Source: Wyeomyia smithii
Lineage: Eukaryota > Arthropoda > Insecta > Diptera > Culicidae
Assembly (NCBI RefSeq): GCF_029784165.1
Contig: NC_073694.1
Span: 168,234,118 to 168,298,117 of the forward strand
Length of the DNA: 64,000 bases
Direction: 5' to 3'
The position numbers were made by a program, and so were the translations under genes. The number at the start of each line of letters is the position of its first letter. Within the stretch, counting starts at the first letter, position 1. This document shows positions 10,351-23,100 of the stretch, piece after piece. A model generated the notes under the pieces. The model was not told the DNA's origin and searched no databases. It saw nothing but the letters and a program-made list of their open reading frames with translations.

Positions 10351-10995
10351 CATACGAAGACTATGTAGTCAATATTTTCGTAACCTCCACATTCGCACAG
10401 ATTATTATCGACTACGTTTATTCGAAAGAGGTGTGCGTTTGCAACATAGTGATTGGACATTAGGCGCGAAATAACTCAAATGAAATCCCGAGTTAAATCT
10501 AACCCTTTGAACCAAGCTTTTGTAAAAACTTTGGGGGAGATCGAGTGTATCCATCACCCAAGGTCGTCTTTATCCCATCTTTCCTGCCAGTTTTCCAGTG
10601 CCAGTTGTCTGGGCAGATGAAAATATTCGGTATTAGTTTGTAGCGAATTGTGTATGGCAGCTAATACAGCTACGTTGTGCCATTTTGCGGGATATGCGAT
10701 GGTCCGAGTTGTAAATGCTAAATCCGGAAAGTCCATCCATTACAGATTCGTCCGTGAAAAAGGAATTCTGCTCTGGGAGGTGACCGAATTTTGCCGAAAA
10801 TATTGATGGCACAACTGTTGGTTTGAGGTGTTCGCGGATTCCATGGATTTCTTGTTTCATCGTCAAATCAAATGCAACAGAAAAATTGTTGAACGATGGT
10901 GAAATCTCACGGTATGGAGCAACAAACGAAGGGTTTATCACCATAGGTATGAACCGCTGGTAAACTGGCTCACAGGGTTTCTGAACAACTTCCAA
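10351..10995 (-). pseudogene. I-clade LINE ORF2, RNase H remnant and C-terminal zinc region
   Basis: The upstream part reads FFTDESVMDGLSGFSIYN, matching the first strand and first acidic residues of LINE RNase H (usually FTDGS). Most of the RNase H core appears to be deleted. The text then moves, through frameshifts, to LENWQERWDKDDLG (near 10560) and to MSNHYVANAHLFR and a C-x-C..H/C-like cluster (LCECGGYENIDYIVFVC) at the C-terminus near 10370-10460. The frame runs by chance into the MITE. The function would have been removal of RNA from the cDNA hybrid. It is clearly dead. Confidence 0.75.
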
Positions 10996-11347
10996 ACTTT
11001 ACTCATAGTTCGCAATAAGCATTGGATTTGCTATTTCCGATCTAATAAAGAACCAAAGGGCCAACTCAAACAGACATGGTGTGTGTCGATTGCATGCAGC
11101 CTAGAGCGATACGCACACAACGGTATTGTATCCTCTCTAGCTTCAGCATGTGCGACCTCTGAAGCATATAGCTGCCATATTCTATGACGGGCAGTTGCAT
11201 GGTTTAGTAGAGTCGTATCAAATCCTCTGGATGAGCAACCAATGATATTCCTGTTACCATCCGCGGAAAATTAATTACAGTCATACCATACTCCGAGAAC
11301 TCTATTCCAAGACAACTGGACCAACCGGCCAGATTATCGAGCGTATT

Positions 11348-11926
11348 TTAGAAGCTGTTCTTCATGTCTGCAGCCAGAGACTCCGTGACGCAGTCGTCAG
11401 CTAACTGGCGCATGAGGCAGCCGTCCGTCACGCATGTGTCGATGTCACTGATGTAGAAGTTGTACAAAAGAAGACTCAGACAAGAGCCTTGGGGGAGACT
11501 AATGTAGCGTGTTCGTATCATTATTGAAGAACCGTGGTTGGAAAGTAAATGCTTTTCAGACAGCAGGTTGATCAAAAAGTTTGTCAATATAGGGGAGAAT
11601 CCTCTTTGTTGCAGTTTCTCGGAAAGAATTTCGATTGAAACTGCATCAAATGCACCTATGATATCCAGGAAAACTGAGGTAATTTGGTGATTGCTGCCAA
11701 AAACCATTTCCGCTTCTGTTGCTAGCAATGCTAGGCAATCGTTAGGGCCTTTGCCTCTACAAAAACCGGATTGGGTCTCTGATAGTATTTATATCTGCCC
11801 AGTTGTCTAGTCTACGCAGGATCATTTTTTCAAGCAATTTGCGTATGCATGAGAGCATTGCAATCGGTCTGTACGAGCGATGATCTGTGACAGATTTTTC
11901 TGGTTTTTTTTATTGCGATAATCTTA
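11348..11926 (-). pseudogene. I-clade LINE ORF2, RT palm region
   Basis: Readable motifs in order: SYRPIAMLSCIRKLLEK (near 11870, in a shifted frame), FLDIIGAFDAVSIEIL (first catalytic Asp), LPQGSCLSLLLYNFYISDID (usually SPLLYN), and QLADDCV, which holds the catalytic Asp pair near 11400. The longest single frame is 11348-11728. Frameshifts separate it from the upstream fingers. It is directly interrupted at 11926/11927 by the TTAA element and resumes at 13237. Confidence 0.82.
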
Positions 11927-13232
11927 ACCCGTATAAACCCGGGACGGAACTTGTTTTTCGAAAATGCTCGTTCTCAGCACTGGAACGGCCGATTTGGGAA
12001 AACCTGGAATTTTATTCAAGGGAAATAGTTGCTTCAAGTTTTAGTAAAGGTTCTACCCCTCTGGACCCCTCCCCGTTTTCGTGAGACGCAAATATGTCTG
12101 TGTTTTTTCTAATTTTTCAAACAGATTCAACAAACACTGGGAGTTTTCATACGTATCAATTGCTCCATGTATCAAATCATGTCAGGTAGATGAAATATGG
12201 TATGTAAGAGTGGATTTTGGAGTTTCTAAATTATTTCAGTACAAAATCACAAAACTACGTATTTTCATAAAAATTCAAATAACAAAATCGTTCTTCAAAT
12301 TTTAAGCTCTACATTTTTGAAGTAAGGTCTCCTGAATCCACACGCGATTAGATATTTATTTTAGCATGCAAATATTTTGAGAAAAACGAGTTTAAATTCA
12401 CTAAAGGTCGGATTTTCATGAAAACCTGATTTTCTCAGTCTCCCACAGTAGGTTTCAACTTAGCTCTTCAATTTTCATCCTCTATATTTCAAGAGTAACG
12501 TCTTTTGAATCCAAAGATGCTGAAAGATTTATTCTAGCATGCACAGATTTAGATAAAAACGAGTTTGAATTCACTAAAGTACGAGTTCTTATGAAAACTT
12601 GATTTTCTCCAAATCTGTGCATGCTAGAATAAATCTTTCAGCATCTTTGGATTCGGAAGACGTTACTCTAAGAATATAGAGCTTGAAAATTGAAGAGCTT
12701 AGTTTAAACCTACCGTGGGAGACTGAGAAAATCAGGTTTCAATGAAAATACGTACTTTGGGAAATTTAAACTCGTTTTTCTCAAAATATTTTCATGCTAA
12801 AATAAATATTTCATCGCGTATGGATTCAGGAGACCTTACCTCAAAAATCTAGAGCTTAAAATTTGAAGAACGGTTTTGTTGTTTGATTTTTTATGAAAAC
12901 ACGTAGTTTGGTGATTTTGTATTGAATTAATTTGGAAACTCCAAAATTCACACTTACATATCATATTTCATCTATCTGAAATGATTTGATACATGGAGCA
13001 ATTGATACGTATGAAAATTCCCAGTGTTTGCTCAATCTGTTTGAAAAATTACAAGAAAACACAGACATATTTGCGTCTCACGAAAACGGGGAGGGGTCCA
13101 GAGGGGTGGCACCTTTACCAAAACTTAGAGCAACTAGTTCCCTTGAATAAAATTCCAAGTTTTTCTAAATCGGCCGTTCCAGTGCTGAGAACGAGAATTT
13201 TCAAAAAACAAGTTCCGTCGGGTCTTTACGGG
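11927..13232. mobile_element. Long palindromic TTAA-flanked element (piggyBac-type MITE or foldback)
   Basis: A 1306-base insertion whose two halves (about 11927-12551 and 12612-13232) are near-perfect inverted copies around a spacer of about 60 bases. The ends read CCCGTATAAACCC and GGGTCTTTACGGG, and the flanks are TTAA at 11923-11926 and 13233-13236. A TTAA target and CCC..GGG termini fit the piggyBac superfamily. There is no transposase. RNA from it would fold into a hairpin of about 600 base pairs. It interrupts the RT of the I-clade LINE, so it is younger than that LINE. Confidence 0.88.
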
Positions 13233-13236
13233 TTAA

Positions 13237-13750
13237 CCTGTCTCCAAGCTTCCGGGACTATATTGTTCCTGATAAGCTTATTAAACAGTTTAAGAAATCG
13301 TATCTTAGCCTTAAATTTTATCCTGTCCGGTCCTGGAGCCTTATTCTTGCAAGACGCGAGGGCAATTGAAAATCCCAGCATTGAACATTCTGGTTCTTCA
13401 ATCGCCGTTGTGTCGCTGAATTTCTGCTGTGATGGGACAGCGCCTGGGCATACCATTTTCGCGAAACCATAGATCCAACATTCATAGTATTCATTAGCCT
13501 CACTGTTGTCGGACCTGTTGCGCATTTTCCGAGCCGTATTCCAGAGATAGCTCATAAGAGCATCTCTGGGTAACGTGCTTATGAAATTGTGACAGTACGA
13601 TCTTTTTTCTAGTTTGTGCAGTTTAGCCTGTTCGAGTTCCAGCTTTCTAAACTGATCAAAAAGTTGAATGGAATGATAGCTCCTGAATTCTGGGTAGGCT
13701 GCCTTTAGAGATTTTTTCATCTCGTTGCATTCTTTGTCCCACCATTGCAT
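13237..13750 (-). pseudogene. I-clade LINE ORF2, EN-RT linker and RT N-terminus
   Basis: An open stretch that begins with PWW-like text (MQWWDKECNEMKKSLKAAY), a conserved start of the region between endonuclease and RT in I-clade elements. It continues with a charged helix-rich part and SCKNKAPGPDRIKF and NNIVPEAWRQV, the opening RT motifs. The first bases at the left edge are the point where the TTAA element entered. The reading continues in outline at 11926 after removal of that element and one TTAA. Confidence 0.82.
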
Positions 13751-13842
13751 TGTTTGTTAGGACGAATTTTCAATTTGTTCTCAGGGGCGGGCCTCGTCGA
13801 AGATGGCAACGCGCTATCTAAAACTAATGTTGCAAGGAAGTT

Positions 13843-14058
13843 CTATTCGACGGATGGAGAAAGCTCATCGGTTGTTTCGATACCCTGGGATATTATGTTC
13901 GAGATTTTTTCACAATCAATATTCCGGGTGAGATCATATTCTACTTCGACTGATGACTGGAGCCTGCTCATAATCGAAATTGGCAAATGGTTACTACCAT
14001 GAGGATCTTGAATAGTCTCCCATTTACAATGCAAGATTCTGGTTAGAAGGCGTCCCAA
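13843..14058 (-). pseudogene. I-clade LINE ORF2, endonuclease C-terminal fragment
   Basis: Contains DPHGSNHLPISI, equivalent to the catalytic SDHxPI signature of AP-type LINE endonucleases, with Asp replaced by Asn. The upstream endonuclease is absent, so the LINE is 5'-truncated near 14060. Confidence 0.7.
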
Positions 14059-14060
14059 CG

Positions 14061-16363
14061 GGAGGCAAGATCACGCCTTTTAATTTCTATGAAGACGCCG
14101 TGTGTGTATTTGGGTCTTTAGTTTCAAATTTGTCCTCATTTTTAGTTTGACGGACAATATCGATAAAGTTCTTCTATAGCTTCAATGAAATTAACCCGTT
14201 TTTTAGAATTACTGTAAGTCTCTTTATTTATTATTATTATTATGACAAAACTCTAAATAAACAAAACATTTTGCCTACAATGTATTTTTTTAATACGAGA
14301 AAATAACTTTTGTACTCGTGATTGTGCATGATTCAGAAATTTTTCACCGTATTGAAAGAACATTCCGATTGTAAATTTCATCAATTTGACTACGGCATCG
14401 GTTTTACCTCCACACTTCACCTCAAAAAAGAGTATCCAACTGGGTAGTGACTCTCCTGTAGCTGCAATAAAAATACCCATCGGATGAACTCGTGCTTGCG
14501 ATATGCTGAACTAGCAATAGTAGACTTTTTTTCCGAACATTTGTTTCATACTTGAATGCACTTGCAGTTTATCACCACTGGCAAAGAAACACATTCGGTT
14601 TCGGTCGGTGGAAATAAAAAGTTATAAATAGCCAAATCCTGTACCTTTCAGATCTAAATTTTTTATTTCAGAGTGACCGTTTACGTGTCGGGTTTCGGCA
14701 GCAACCCTGTCGGGTGGTTGGGCGATGATGCGTAAAGCCGAACATATAGAAGTGTTCTAGCACAGCCGTGGGCGACGGACGGGTGGTTGAGGGGAAAGCT
14801 GGCATTATGCCGCACAATCAGGACGGCCGTCCTGTCTGATTCGTAATCCACAAACCGGGGGAAAATTATTTTTAATAACTAGATCGAGAAATGATATCGC
14901 TACTTCTTTTCTCTGCTGCCTTTATCGTGCTTTTTTTTGTTACCTTTTGATCAGCTTTATGTGAATGTGAGACGCAAGATTGGGAAATCTTCTCCGGTGA
15001 CAGGAAGGGCTGTGTAAGCAAAAAGAAGGGATGGATATGCTAACAACCGAGACTGAAATAGAACAGCCCCGAGGGGAAGATTGGCACGATGTATAATACT
15101 TATGATGAGAATAAGAGGGTGTATAACCGCCAGGGCAATCGATTGAACGTCTCGGATCGGAACGAGAACTTAAGGTGAATGATATGTAGTGAAGCCTGCC
15201 CTGTAAAAGAGCCGAGAAGAGTGAGTATGAAAAATTAATATTGGTAACTAGCAAACTAGCAGCACTGCTCACCCAATCTGTCCCCACTCCACTACTTCAT
15301 GTTACGTGTTGCTATACAGAGGTAATAACTTTTATCCGAATCACAGTATCAACAACAAAACCGGCGTACAACCGTGACAAAATGTTGCTAAAATTTTACC
15401 CTTCACCGAGGGGTTTTTAGGCAGATCCGTTAAGCGCAAACCGGAGCGGGGATTTTTATTTATGACTTAATTTGAATGCGAACATGCTTACCTAACGCTA
15501 GAGCACGTGTCTGAAGATGATGATGAAGTTCGGGACGATGCATCGACAGATAACATCCTAGCACTAAGGTTGGTGCTCGTTTTACAGATAAATTTAAGTC
15601 TCAGCCGATGTACGGCATTGAAGCAACCCCAATTTCGGTGTGTACAATCAGGACATCTTGGCTCCGCTGCTTCTGGGAACGATTTGTACAGTGGCAGTTC
15701 ATAAAAAGTTATGAAAAAGGGATCACATTATAATGATGTTCCGGGGGAGATAGTGACATTATTGTTTATTATCGTGTCGGTCGAACGGGACTGGGATAGG
15801 GGAGACGAGTAACGTTCGCATTAAAAGGCTGGGCTCCGATGATTGTTATGGCGATTAAATCGTGCTGCAACGGTAGGGAAGCAAATTGATGGGTAATAAT
15901 AACTATATATGCGTACTAATAATAAACGGCGTCCTCTGATTGGTGCTGTAGTGATTTATGGGGTTTGTTGTGTGTAGAAGCGATTAGCAAAGTCAATGGT
16001 GAAATAACTATCAAACTTTCCTCAAACATCTTCCTCGTATCGTGGTAAAATAGCACTTTCATCCTGTCCGAAGATTGACAGTAATTCATCGAGATTACAA
16101 CTGATGGACACGAGTTTGAAAAACCATTGTTCCATCCATTTTACAGCGCACAAAAAAAAACGAACCAAATTGATGAGAACAGACGCGTTACTGACGGCAC
16201 GCATCAGTGTCATATTTACCGTGTTACTGGCGACCGATTCTTCGCTGAAATCATCCTGAATCCTGGTGAAGCGTTGACGTACGTACAACTCTGCTGTCAT
16301 CGTGAGTAGCAGCAGCAAAAAAAGTCCTAATGAACGACCGTCATTCCAGCAGGATGAGGAAAA
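14061..16363. other. Non-coding DNA, no recognised element
   Basis: Mixed-composition sequence with only short open frames and no terminal repeats, duplications or protein motifs that I recognise. It reads like ordinary single-copy intron or intergenic DNA. A Skeletor-like gene may begin just downstream, so promoter elements could lie here, but none can be pointed to. Confidence 0.5.
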
Positions 16364-16469
16364 ATGGGAAAAATGCAGAATGTGGAAAGCCTCGCGCTGC
16401 TTCGATTGTTGTCAGCACTAATTACACAATTGTTGATAGCTTCATTGCATGTGGCAGGACCTGCTGTGT
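16364..16469 (+). CDS. Possible signal-peptide first coding exon of the Skeletor-like gene
   Basis: The ATG at 16364 (a second, in-frame ATG at 16373) opens MQNVESLALLRLLSALIT..., a short N-region followed by a hydrophobic core and a small-residue AGPA end, as expected of a signal peptide. Several GT donors overlap at 16466-16471. The one at 16470 (GTGAAC) would end the exon in phase 1. That is the phase needed to join the acceptor at 29227, where two bases complete a codon before the DM13 domain. In Skeletor proteins DM13 follows soon after the signal peptide, so the order is right. The donor is weak, the frame also stays open past it to 16630, and there is no homology proof. Treat as a hypothesis. 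Confidence 0.28.
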
Positions 16470-16639
16470 GTGAACGTTTTTATTGTAGTTTAACACACAC
16501 ACACACAGTGCGGGAAATGTGGGCCGCCGTGTTGCTGTTAGATGGAGCACAATATTCTGGGCCGAAGTTTTCATTCGTTTTTGTTGAACCTGCCATGATG
16601 AGTGAACTGGGTGAGACACGAAGCTGCTAACTGGCACTA

Positions 16640-19600
16640 AACAGGGGCTTAATTAGTGGAAGCTTTTTCTTGCCTCATGGGCCTTTCCTGTGATTCGTTG
16701 ATCGTTAGGATAAATGACATGACACAAAAATGAAATCTTACTGATTGTATTCAATGTATATTCTGACGCTGCTGCATTTTCTGGATTGATTGAAAAACCG
16801 AAAACGCCAAAAGTAAGGCCTTGTTATATTAAACAATTTTGCTGAAGACATTGAGTACATAAAATCAACTTTTCACAGTCAAATCTAAAACGATCACGAT
16901 TTTTTGATTTTAAATCGCTGTGCACTGTGGAATTCTCAAATAAATCTTTCCACCAATTGTAAATGTCTTGAAATATGGCCCTTGGAATGTGCAGAAACTA
17001 TTTTGGAAAATATTTCATAAAATGGTGGTTGAAAAACGTTTTTATATTACTTTTTTGTACTCAGCGACCTTCAAAAGGGCATTACTCAAAAATGTACCGT
17101 ACGATGATTTTGAAATTTTGACCAGAGATTCTGGACGTCATAACGTATCGAATGGTGTACTCAGATTCTTTGGTGCATTTTTTTTATAATAACGGTCTTT
17201 GGGAGCACCGTGTATTATTTTCACCAATTTTATGACAACGTAGCATAATGTATGAATGAAAGAACCGACCAAGGTATTCCAGAGTTATCACCTTGACGAA
17301 TGAACAATGAAAAAACTTCATCAACCACTAATCCAGGTTCACATTTCCATTCATTGCTTCTGGAACTAATCAAGCAACTTCTTGCAAAACCGTCACCTTG
17401 TTAAGTACGGTTAGGTACTAAACTGTTCTGACGAAAACCGATGTGTTTGCCTTGTTGACATCCTAGCATACATTGATCGCACTGCATGAAACAAGCAATG
17501 CTGAAACAATATCATCAAAGCGTGCTACTTTATTTCTTTGCTCCAGTTTGCCTTTTGTATGCATAGTCTTTGAGTGGGTTATCGTAATACGGAAAAATTA
17601 AAGCTTGATAGTATCGGGCCAGATTACATTACGTATTCACAAAATGTTTATCATTATTGAATTTTTAATTTCTCCATTGGGAAAATGATTGAAAAATTTG
17701 TGATATCGCTTCTCCATTTTGGGAAAATCTGAAAAAAAAAACAGTTCATCGAAATTGCGTTTACCATCCTTTCTAAATAAATGTGTAATTTGTTCATTTT
17801 TTGGGAAAATGACACGCGTAAAAAATCTGACGTTTTCAAACGCGCTTATTACCTTAAAAGCTCAAAAACAACGTTACACGGTTAATTGTCATTACTAATC
17901 TGTGTCGAGCCAAACTGATCGACGCAAAACAATTACTCGATTGAAAATGCCAATTTACTTCCATGTGTTTTGTCAAGAAATCTTACGAGTCGTGTTATTA
18001 ATATTTCACGAACATATCATACAGCCATATGAATTACATCTATAAAAACGGAGAGTATCCTTATGCAATTATCTTCAGTAACAAAACCCGATAACGAAAA
18101 AACAGTAAACTACAATTCATTTAATATGCAAAGTATCACTTGTGCCTCTATTAACAAACATGTCAAGTCAACGCCGGTGTAATGAAAAAGGGGGTCAGAC
18201 AATTACCTCCGTTACATAAGCTCATCGCTCTCCATTTATTGCTTGATCGTTCCTCTGTCAATCCGCTGCCTTTCGGTACAGTTTGACACGTCGCCGCCGT
18301 CGCGGTAATATTGAACAGCCTGTTACCCGCGCAGCTGCGTTAAGCTGAGCTCTTTGTGACTCTCCTGGAGGCAAGATGAAAAGCTCACGGCTCAGGCTTG
18401 AGCTTTGCTTTGAATGGCTGAAATTGCAGCTTGCGAAAGTGAAAGTCGAATGATTTTTAACATTTAGGATCGCTTGATTCACTGGAGTGGCTTTATGCAC
18501 TAAAGTAAATTTGTCCAGATCACAAAAGTTAAAGTTCAATCGCAGCATGATCACTGTTGTTGAAATATGGAAAAGAAAGTGAATTCCTGCAAAGGGCGAC
18601 AATGAAAGTGCTATCAATAGCGCAAATAAGAAGAAAACAGCGAATCGTACCAGATGGATTGTTTCCCTCCTTCACCCCTTAAAAGCCACATAGTTCTTCT
18701 ATCCAGTTGATTTAATTTTTTCCACCACCCGACCGCCCTCAGTATCTACATAATAGGATTTTATCTGAAAGCCTGAATCGTTTTGGTCTTATTTCCATTA
18801 CCGCTTTCGTTATCATCATCATTAAAGTCATCTTTGTTGTTTCCTTCCCTAGCAGCCCGTCGGAGTGTCCGTTTTCGTTTGTCACCGGGTTGCTTTCTTT
18901 CTTTCTTTTCCGATCCAAATCAACGTTTTTATTTCCACTTGTTCGGTTCTAAATCAGTAACTTTACGGGATATTTCCTTCTAGAACCGGGCTACGAGTGA
19001 AAAAAAATGAAACGAGCTGCCGTCTCATTTTTTTGCTCTTCAAACAAATCACTTTCCAACGTCTCCACAGCCAGATCAGCGCTACAGTATCGAGCACAAC
19101 AAAAACGTTACCCATCGATGCACAACTACACAAAAAGGAAATAATCGCTGATGGCTTTTCCACCCAACCTGTCGAGGGGTCCGGGAGAATGATTCGCAGA
19201 CATTCTACCAGGTGAAACACACACAGTGTTACCGAAGATGGCACAAATATCGATACTCCTAACGACGAAATCATGATTCCTGCATCAGTTTGTACAACCA
19301 GTTGCTAGAAAGCGGGACGGCATGGAAGGTACAGTTGAGCCACGAACCGACAAAGTGGCTGAAGCCGTGGAATCGATCGAATGGAAATGCTTCAATCACG
19401 GCGCAACAATTGAAAAGCGATGTGAAAATCGAACCGTTTTGCGAAAGGTGGGCGAAGAGTCGTGATATTTTTCCCGACGGAAGGATTTGTACTTTAAAGT
19501 GGGAAACCCGAACCGTTGAAAGCATTCCCAGTGTGTTGTGACGCTTGTGGGTGACGAGTACTTCGACGAGAATGTTGTTCACTTGGGAAGCTTGATTTTA

Positions 19601-19730
19601 AATAATATCTGAAGGAAGTTTTTTGAATGCGCTGGTTTAACAAAAGCAAACAATAAACATATTATTGTTATAAATTATTTTAAAACAAATGACTTTTTTT
19701 TGTTCAAGATTTATTTCAGATCACGTACAT
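16640..19730. other. Non-coding DNA, probable intron
   Basis: AT-rich, with only short frames. A stretch at 17640-17830 repeats TTGGGAAAAT-type words, and the part from 16830 to 17215 has the look of a degenerate MITE, but no ends could be matched. Nothing else was recognised. The AT-rich run after 19600 grades into the satellite edge. Confidence 0.5.
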
Positions 19731-20109
19731 CGATAACAGAACATTTGACATTGTTTCAAATTCAACCAGAACCCAATCCAAATAAAACTTAAATTTTTTC
19801 TCAATCCAATTCATATCTAGGTAATCCGAATTGAGATAAAATCATATCTGAACCCGGTGTATAACCAATTAAAATCTGTTTAAAGTACATTTTATCAAAA
19901 CGTCTTTAAACAAATAAAAAAAATAAAGAAAATTTATTTCCAAAAGCAAAAAATTAATAAAATCCTAATTTAATTTCAATTACATTAAATGCAAATTTAA
20001 TTTCAATCCTATCTAAATCCAAATTACATCCAAATCTAAAATAAATGGTATCATAATCCAACCAAAATCCAACACAAATCCAATTCGAATCCGATTCATA
20101 CAATAACCG

Positions 20110-23100
20110 AATCCCATCCGAGTCTAAACCAAATCCACTAAAAGTCCAATCCAAATCCAATCCAAATCCAACCCAATCCAATCCAAACCCAATCAAAATC
20201 CAAATCCAATCAAAATCCAAATCCAATCAAAATCCAATCCAATTCCAATCCAAATCCAAACCAAATCCAAACCAAATCCAATCCAAATCCAATCCAAATC
20301 CAATCCAATCCAAATCCAATCCAATCCAAATCCAATCCAAATCCAATCCAAATCCTATCCAAATCCAATCCAAATCCAATCCAAATCCAATCCAAATCCA
20401 ATCCAAATCCAATCCAAATCCAATCCAAATTCAATCCAAATCCAATCCAAATCCAATCCAAATCCAATCCAAATCCAATCCAAATCCAATCCAAATCCAA
20501 TCCAAATCCAATCCAAATCCAATCCAAATCCAATCCCAATCCAATTCAAATCCAATCCAAATCCAATACAAATCCAATCCAAATCCAATCCAAATCCTAT
20601 CCAAATCGAATCCAAATCCAATCCAAATCCAATCCAAATCCAATCCAAATCCAATCCAAATCCAATCCAAATTCAATCCAAATCCAATCCAAAACCAACC
20701 TAAATACAATCCAAATCCAATCCAAATCCAATCCAAATCCAATCCAAATCCAATCCAAATCCAATCCAAATCCAATCCAAATCCAAATCCAATCCAATTC
20801 CAATCCAAATCCAATCCAAATCCAATCCAAATCCAATCCAAGTCCAATCCAAAACCAATCCAAATCCAATCCAAATCCAATCCAAATCCAATCCAAATCC
20901 AATCCAAATCCAATCCAAATCCAATCCAAATCCAATCCAAATCCAATCCAAATCCAATCCAAATCCAATCCAAATCCAATCCAAATCCAATCCAGATCCA
21001 ATCCAAATCCAATCCAAATCCAATCCAAATCCAATCCAAATCCAATCCAAATCCAATCCAATCCAAATCCAATCCAAATCCAATCCAAATCCAATCCAAA
21101 TCCAATCCAAATTCAATCCGAATCCAATCCAAAACCAATCTAAATACAATCCAAATCCAATCCAAATCCAATCCAAATCCAATCCAAATCCAATCCAAAT
21201 CCAATCCAAATCCAATCCAAATCCAATCCAAATCCAAATCCAATCCAAATCCAATCCAAATCCAATCCAAATCCAATCCAAATCCAATCCAAATCCAATC
21301 CAAATTCAATCCAAATTCAATCCAAATTCAATCCAAATCCAATCCAAAACCAATCTAAATCCTATCAAAAACCAATCCAAATCCAATCCAAATTCAATCC
21401 AAATCCAATCCAAATCCAATCCAAATCCAATCCAAATCCAATCCAAATCCAATCCAAATCCAATCCAAATCCAATCCAAATCCAATCCAAATTCAATCCA
21501 AATCCAATCCAAATCCAATCCAAATCCAATCCAAATCCAATCCAAATCCAATCCAAATCCAATCCAAATCCAATCCAAATCCAATCCTATCAAATCCAAA
21601 TCCAATCCAAATCCATTCCAAATCCAATCCAATCCAATCCAAATCCAATCCAAATCCAATCCAAATCCAATCCAAATCCAATCCAAATCCAATCCAAATC
21701 CAATCCAAATCCAATGCAAATCCAATCCAAATCCAATCCAAATCCAATCCAAATCCAATCCAAATCCAATCCAAATCCAATCCAAATCCAATCCAAATCC
21801 AATCCAAATCCAATCCAAATCCAATCCAAATCCAATCCAAATCCAATCCAAATCCAATCCAAATCCATTCCAAATCCAATCCAATCCAATCCAAATCCAA
21901 TCCAAATCCAATCCAAATCCAATCCAAATCCAATCCAAATCCAATCCAAATCCAATCCAATCCAAGTCCAATCCAAATCCAATCCAAATCCAATCCAAAT
22001 CCAATTAAAATCCAATCCAAATCCAATCCAAATCCAATCCAAATCCAATCCAAATCCAATCCAAATCCAATCCAAATCCAATCCTATCCAATCCAAATCC
22101 AATCCAAATCCAATCCAAATCCAATCCATTCCAATCCAAATCCAATCCAAATCCAATCCAAATCCAATCCCAATCCAATCCAAATCCAATCCAAATCCAA
22201 TCCAAATCCAATCCAAATCCAATCCAAATCCAATCCAAATCCAATCCAAATCCAATCCAAATCCAATCCAAATCCAATTCAAATCCAATTCAAATCCAAT
22301 CCAAATCCAATCCAAATCCAATCCAAATCCAATCCAAATCCAATCCAAATCCAATCCCAATTCAATCCAAATCCAATCCAAATCCAATTCAAATCCAATC
22401 CAAATCCAATTCAAATCCAATCCAAATCCAATCCAAATCCAATCCAAATCCTATCCAAACCCAATCCAAATCCAATCCAAATCGAATCCAAATTCAATCC
22501 AAATTCAATCCAAATTCAATCCAAATTCAATCCAAATCCAATCCAAAACCAATCTAAATCCTATCAAAAACCAATCCAAATCCAATCCAAATTCAATCCA
22601 AATCCAATCCAAATCCAATCCAAATCCAATCCAAATCCAATCCAAATCCAATCCAAATCCAATCCAAATCCAATCCAAATCCAATCCAAATCCAATCCAA
22701 ATCCAATCCAAATCCAATCCAAATCCAATCCAAATCCAATCCAAATCCAATCCAAATTCAATCCAAATTCAATCCAAATCCAATCCAAATGCAAACCAAA
22801 TCCAATCCAAATCCAATCCAAATCCAATCCAAATCCAATCCAAATCCAATCCAAATCCAATCCAAATCCAATCCAAATCCAATCCAAAACCAATCCAAAT
22901 CCAATCCAAATCCAATCCAAATTCAAATACAATCCAAATTCAAATACAATCCAAATCCAACTCCAATCCAATCCAAATCCAATCCAAATCCAATCCAAAT
23001 CCAATCCAAGTCCAATCCAAGTCCAATCCAAATCCAATCCAAATCCAATCCAAATCCAATCCAAATCCAATCCAAATCCAATCCAAATCCAATCCAAATC

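Larger units (their letters stand above)
10351..14060 (-). mobile_element. I-clade non-LTR retrotransposon, 5'-truncated and decayed
   Basis: Fragments of one ORF2 in the correct order on the minus strand: endonuclease C-terminus (13843-14058), RT N-terminal part (13237-13750), RT palm (11348-11926) and an RNase H remnant plus C-terminal zinc region (10351-10995). A TTAA element (11927-13232) splits the RT. The hAT-like MITE inserted at its 3' side at 10343-10350. The presence of RNase H and phrases such as NKAPGPDRIKF and WQERWD fit the mosquito I clade. The 5' truncation near 14060 is typical of LINEs. Confidence 0.8.
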
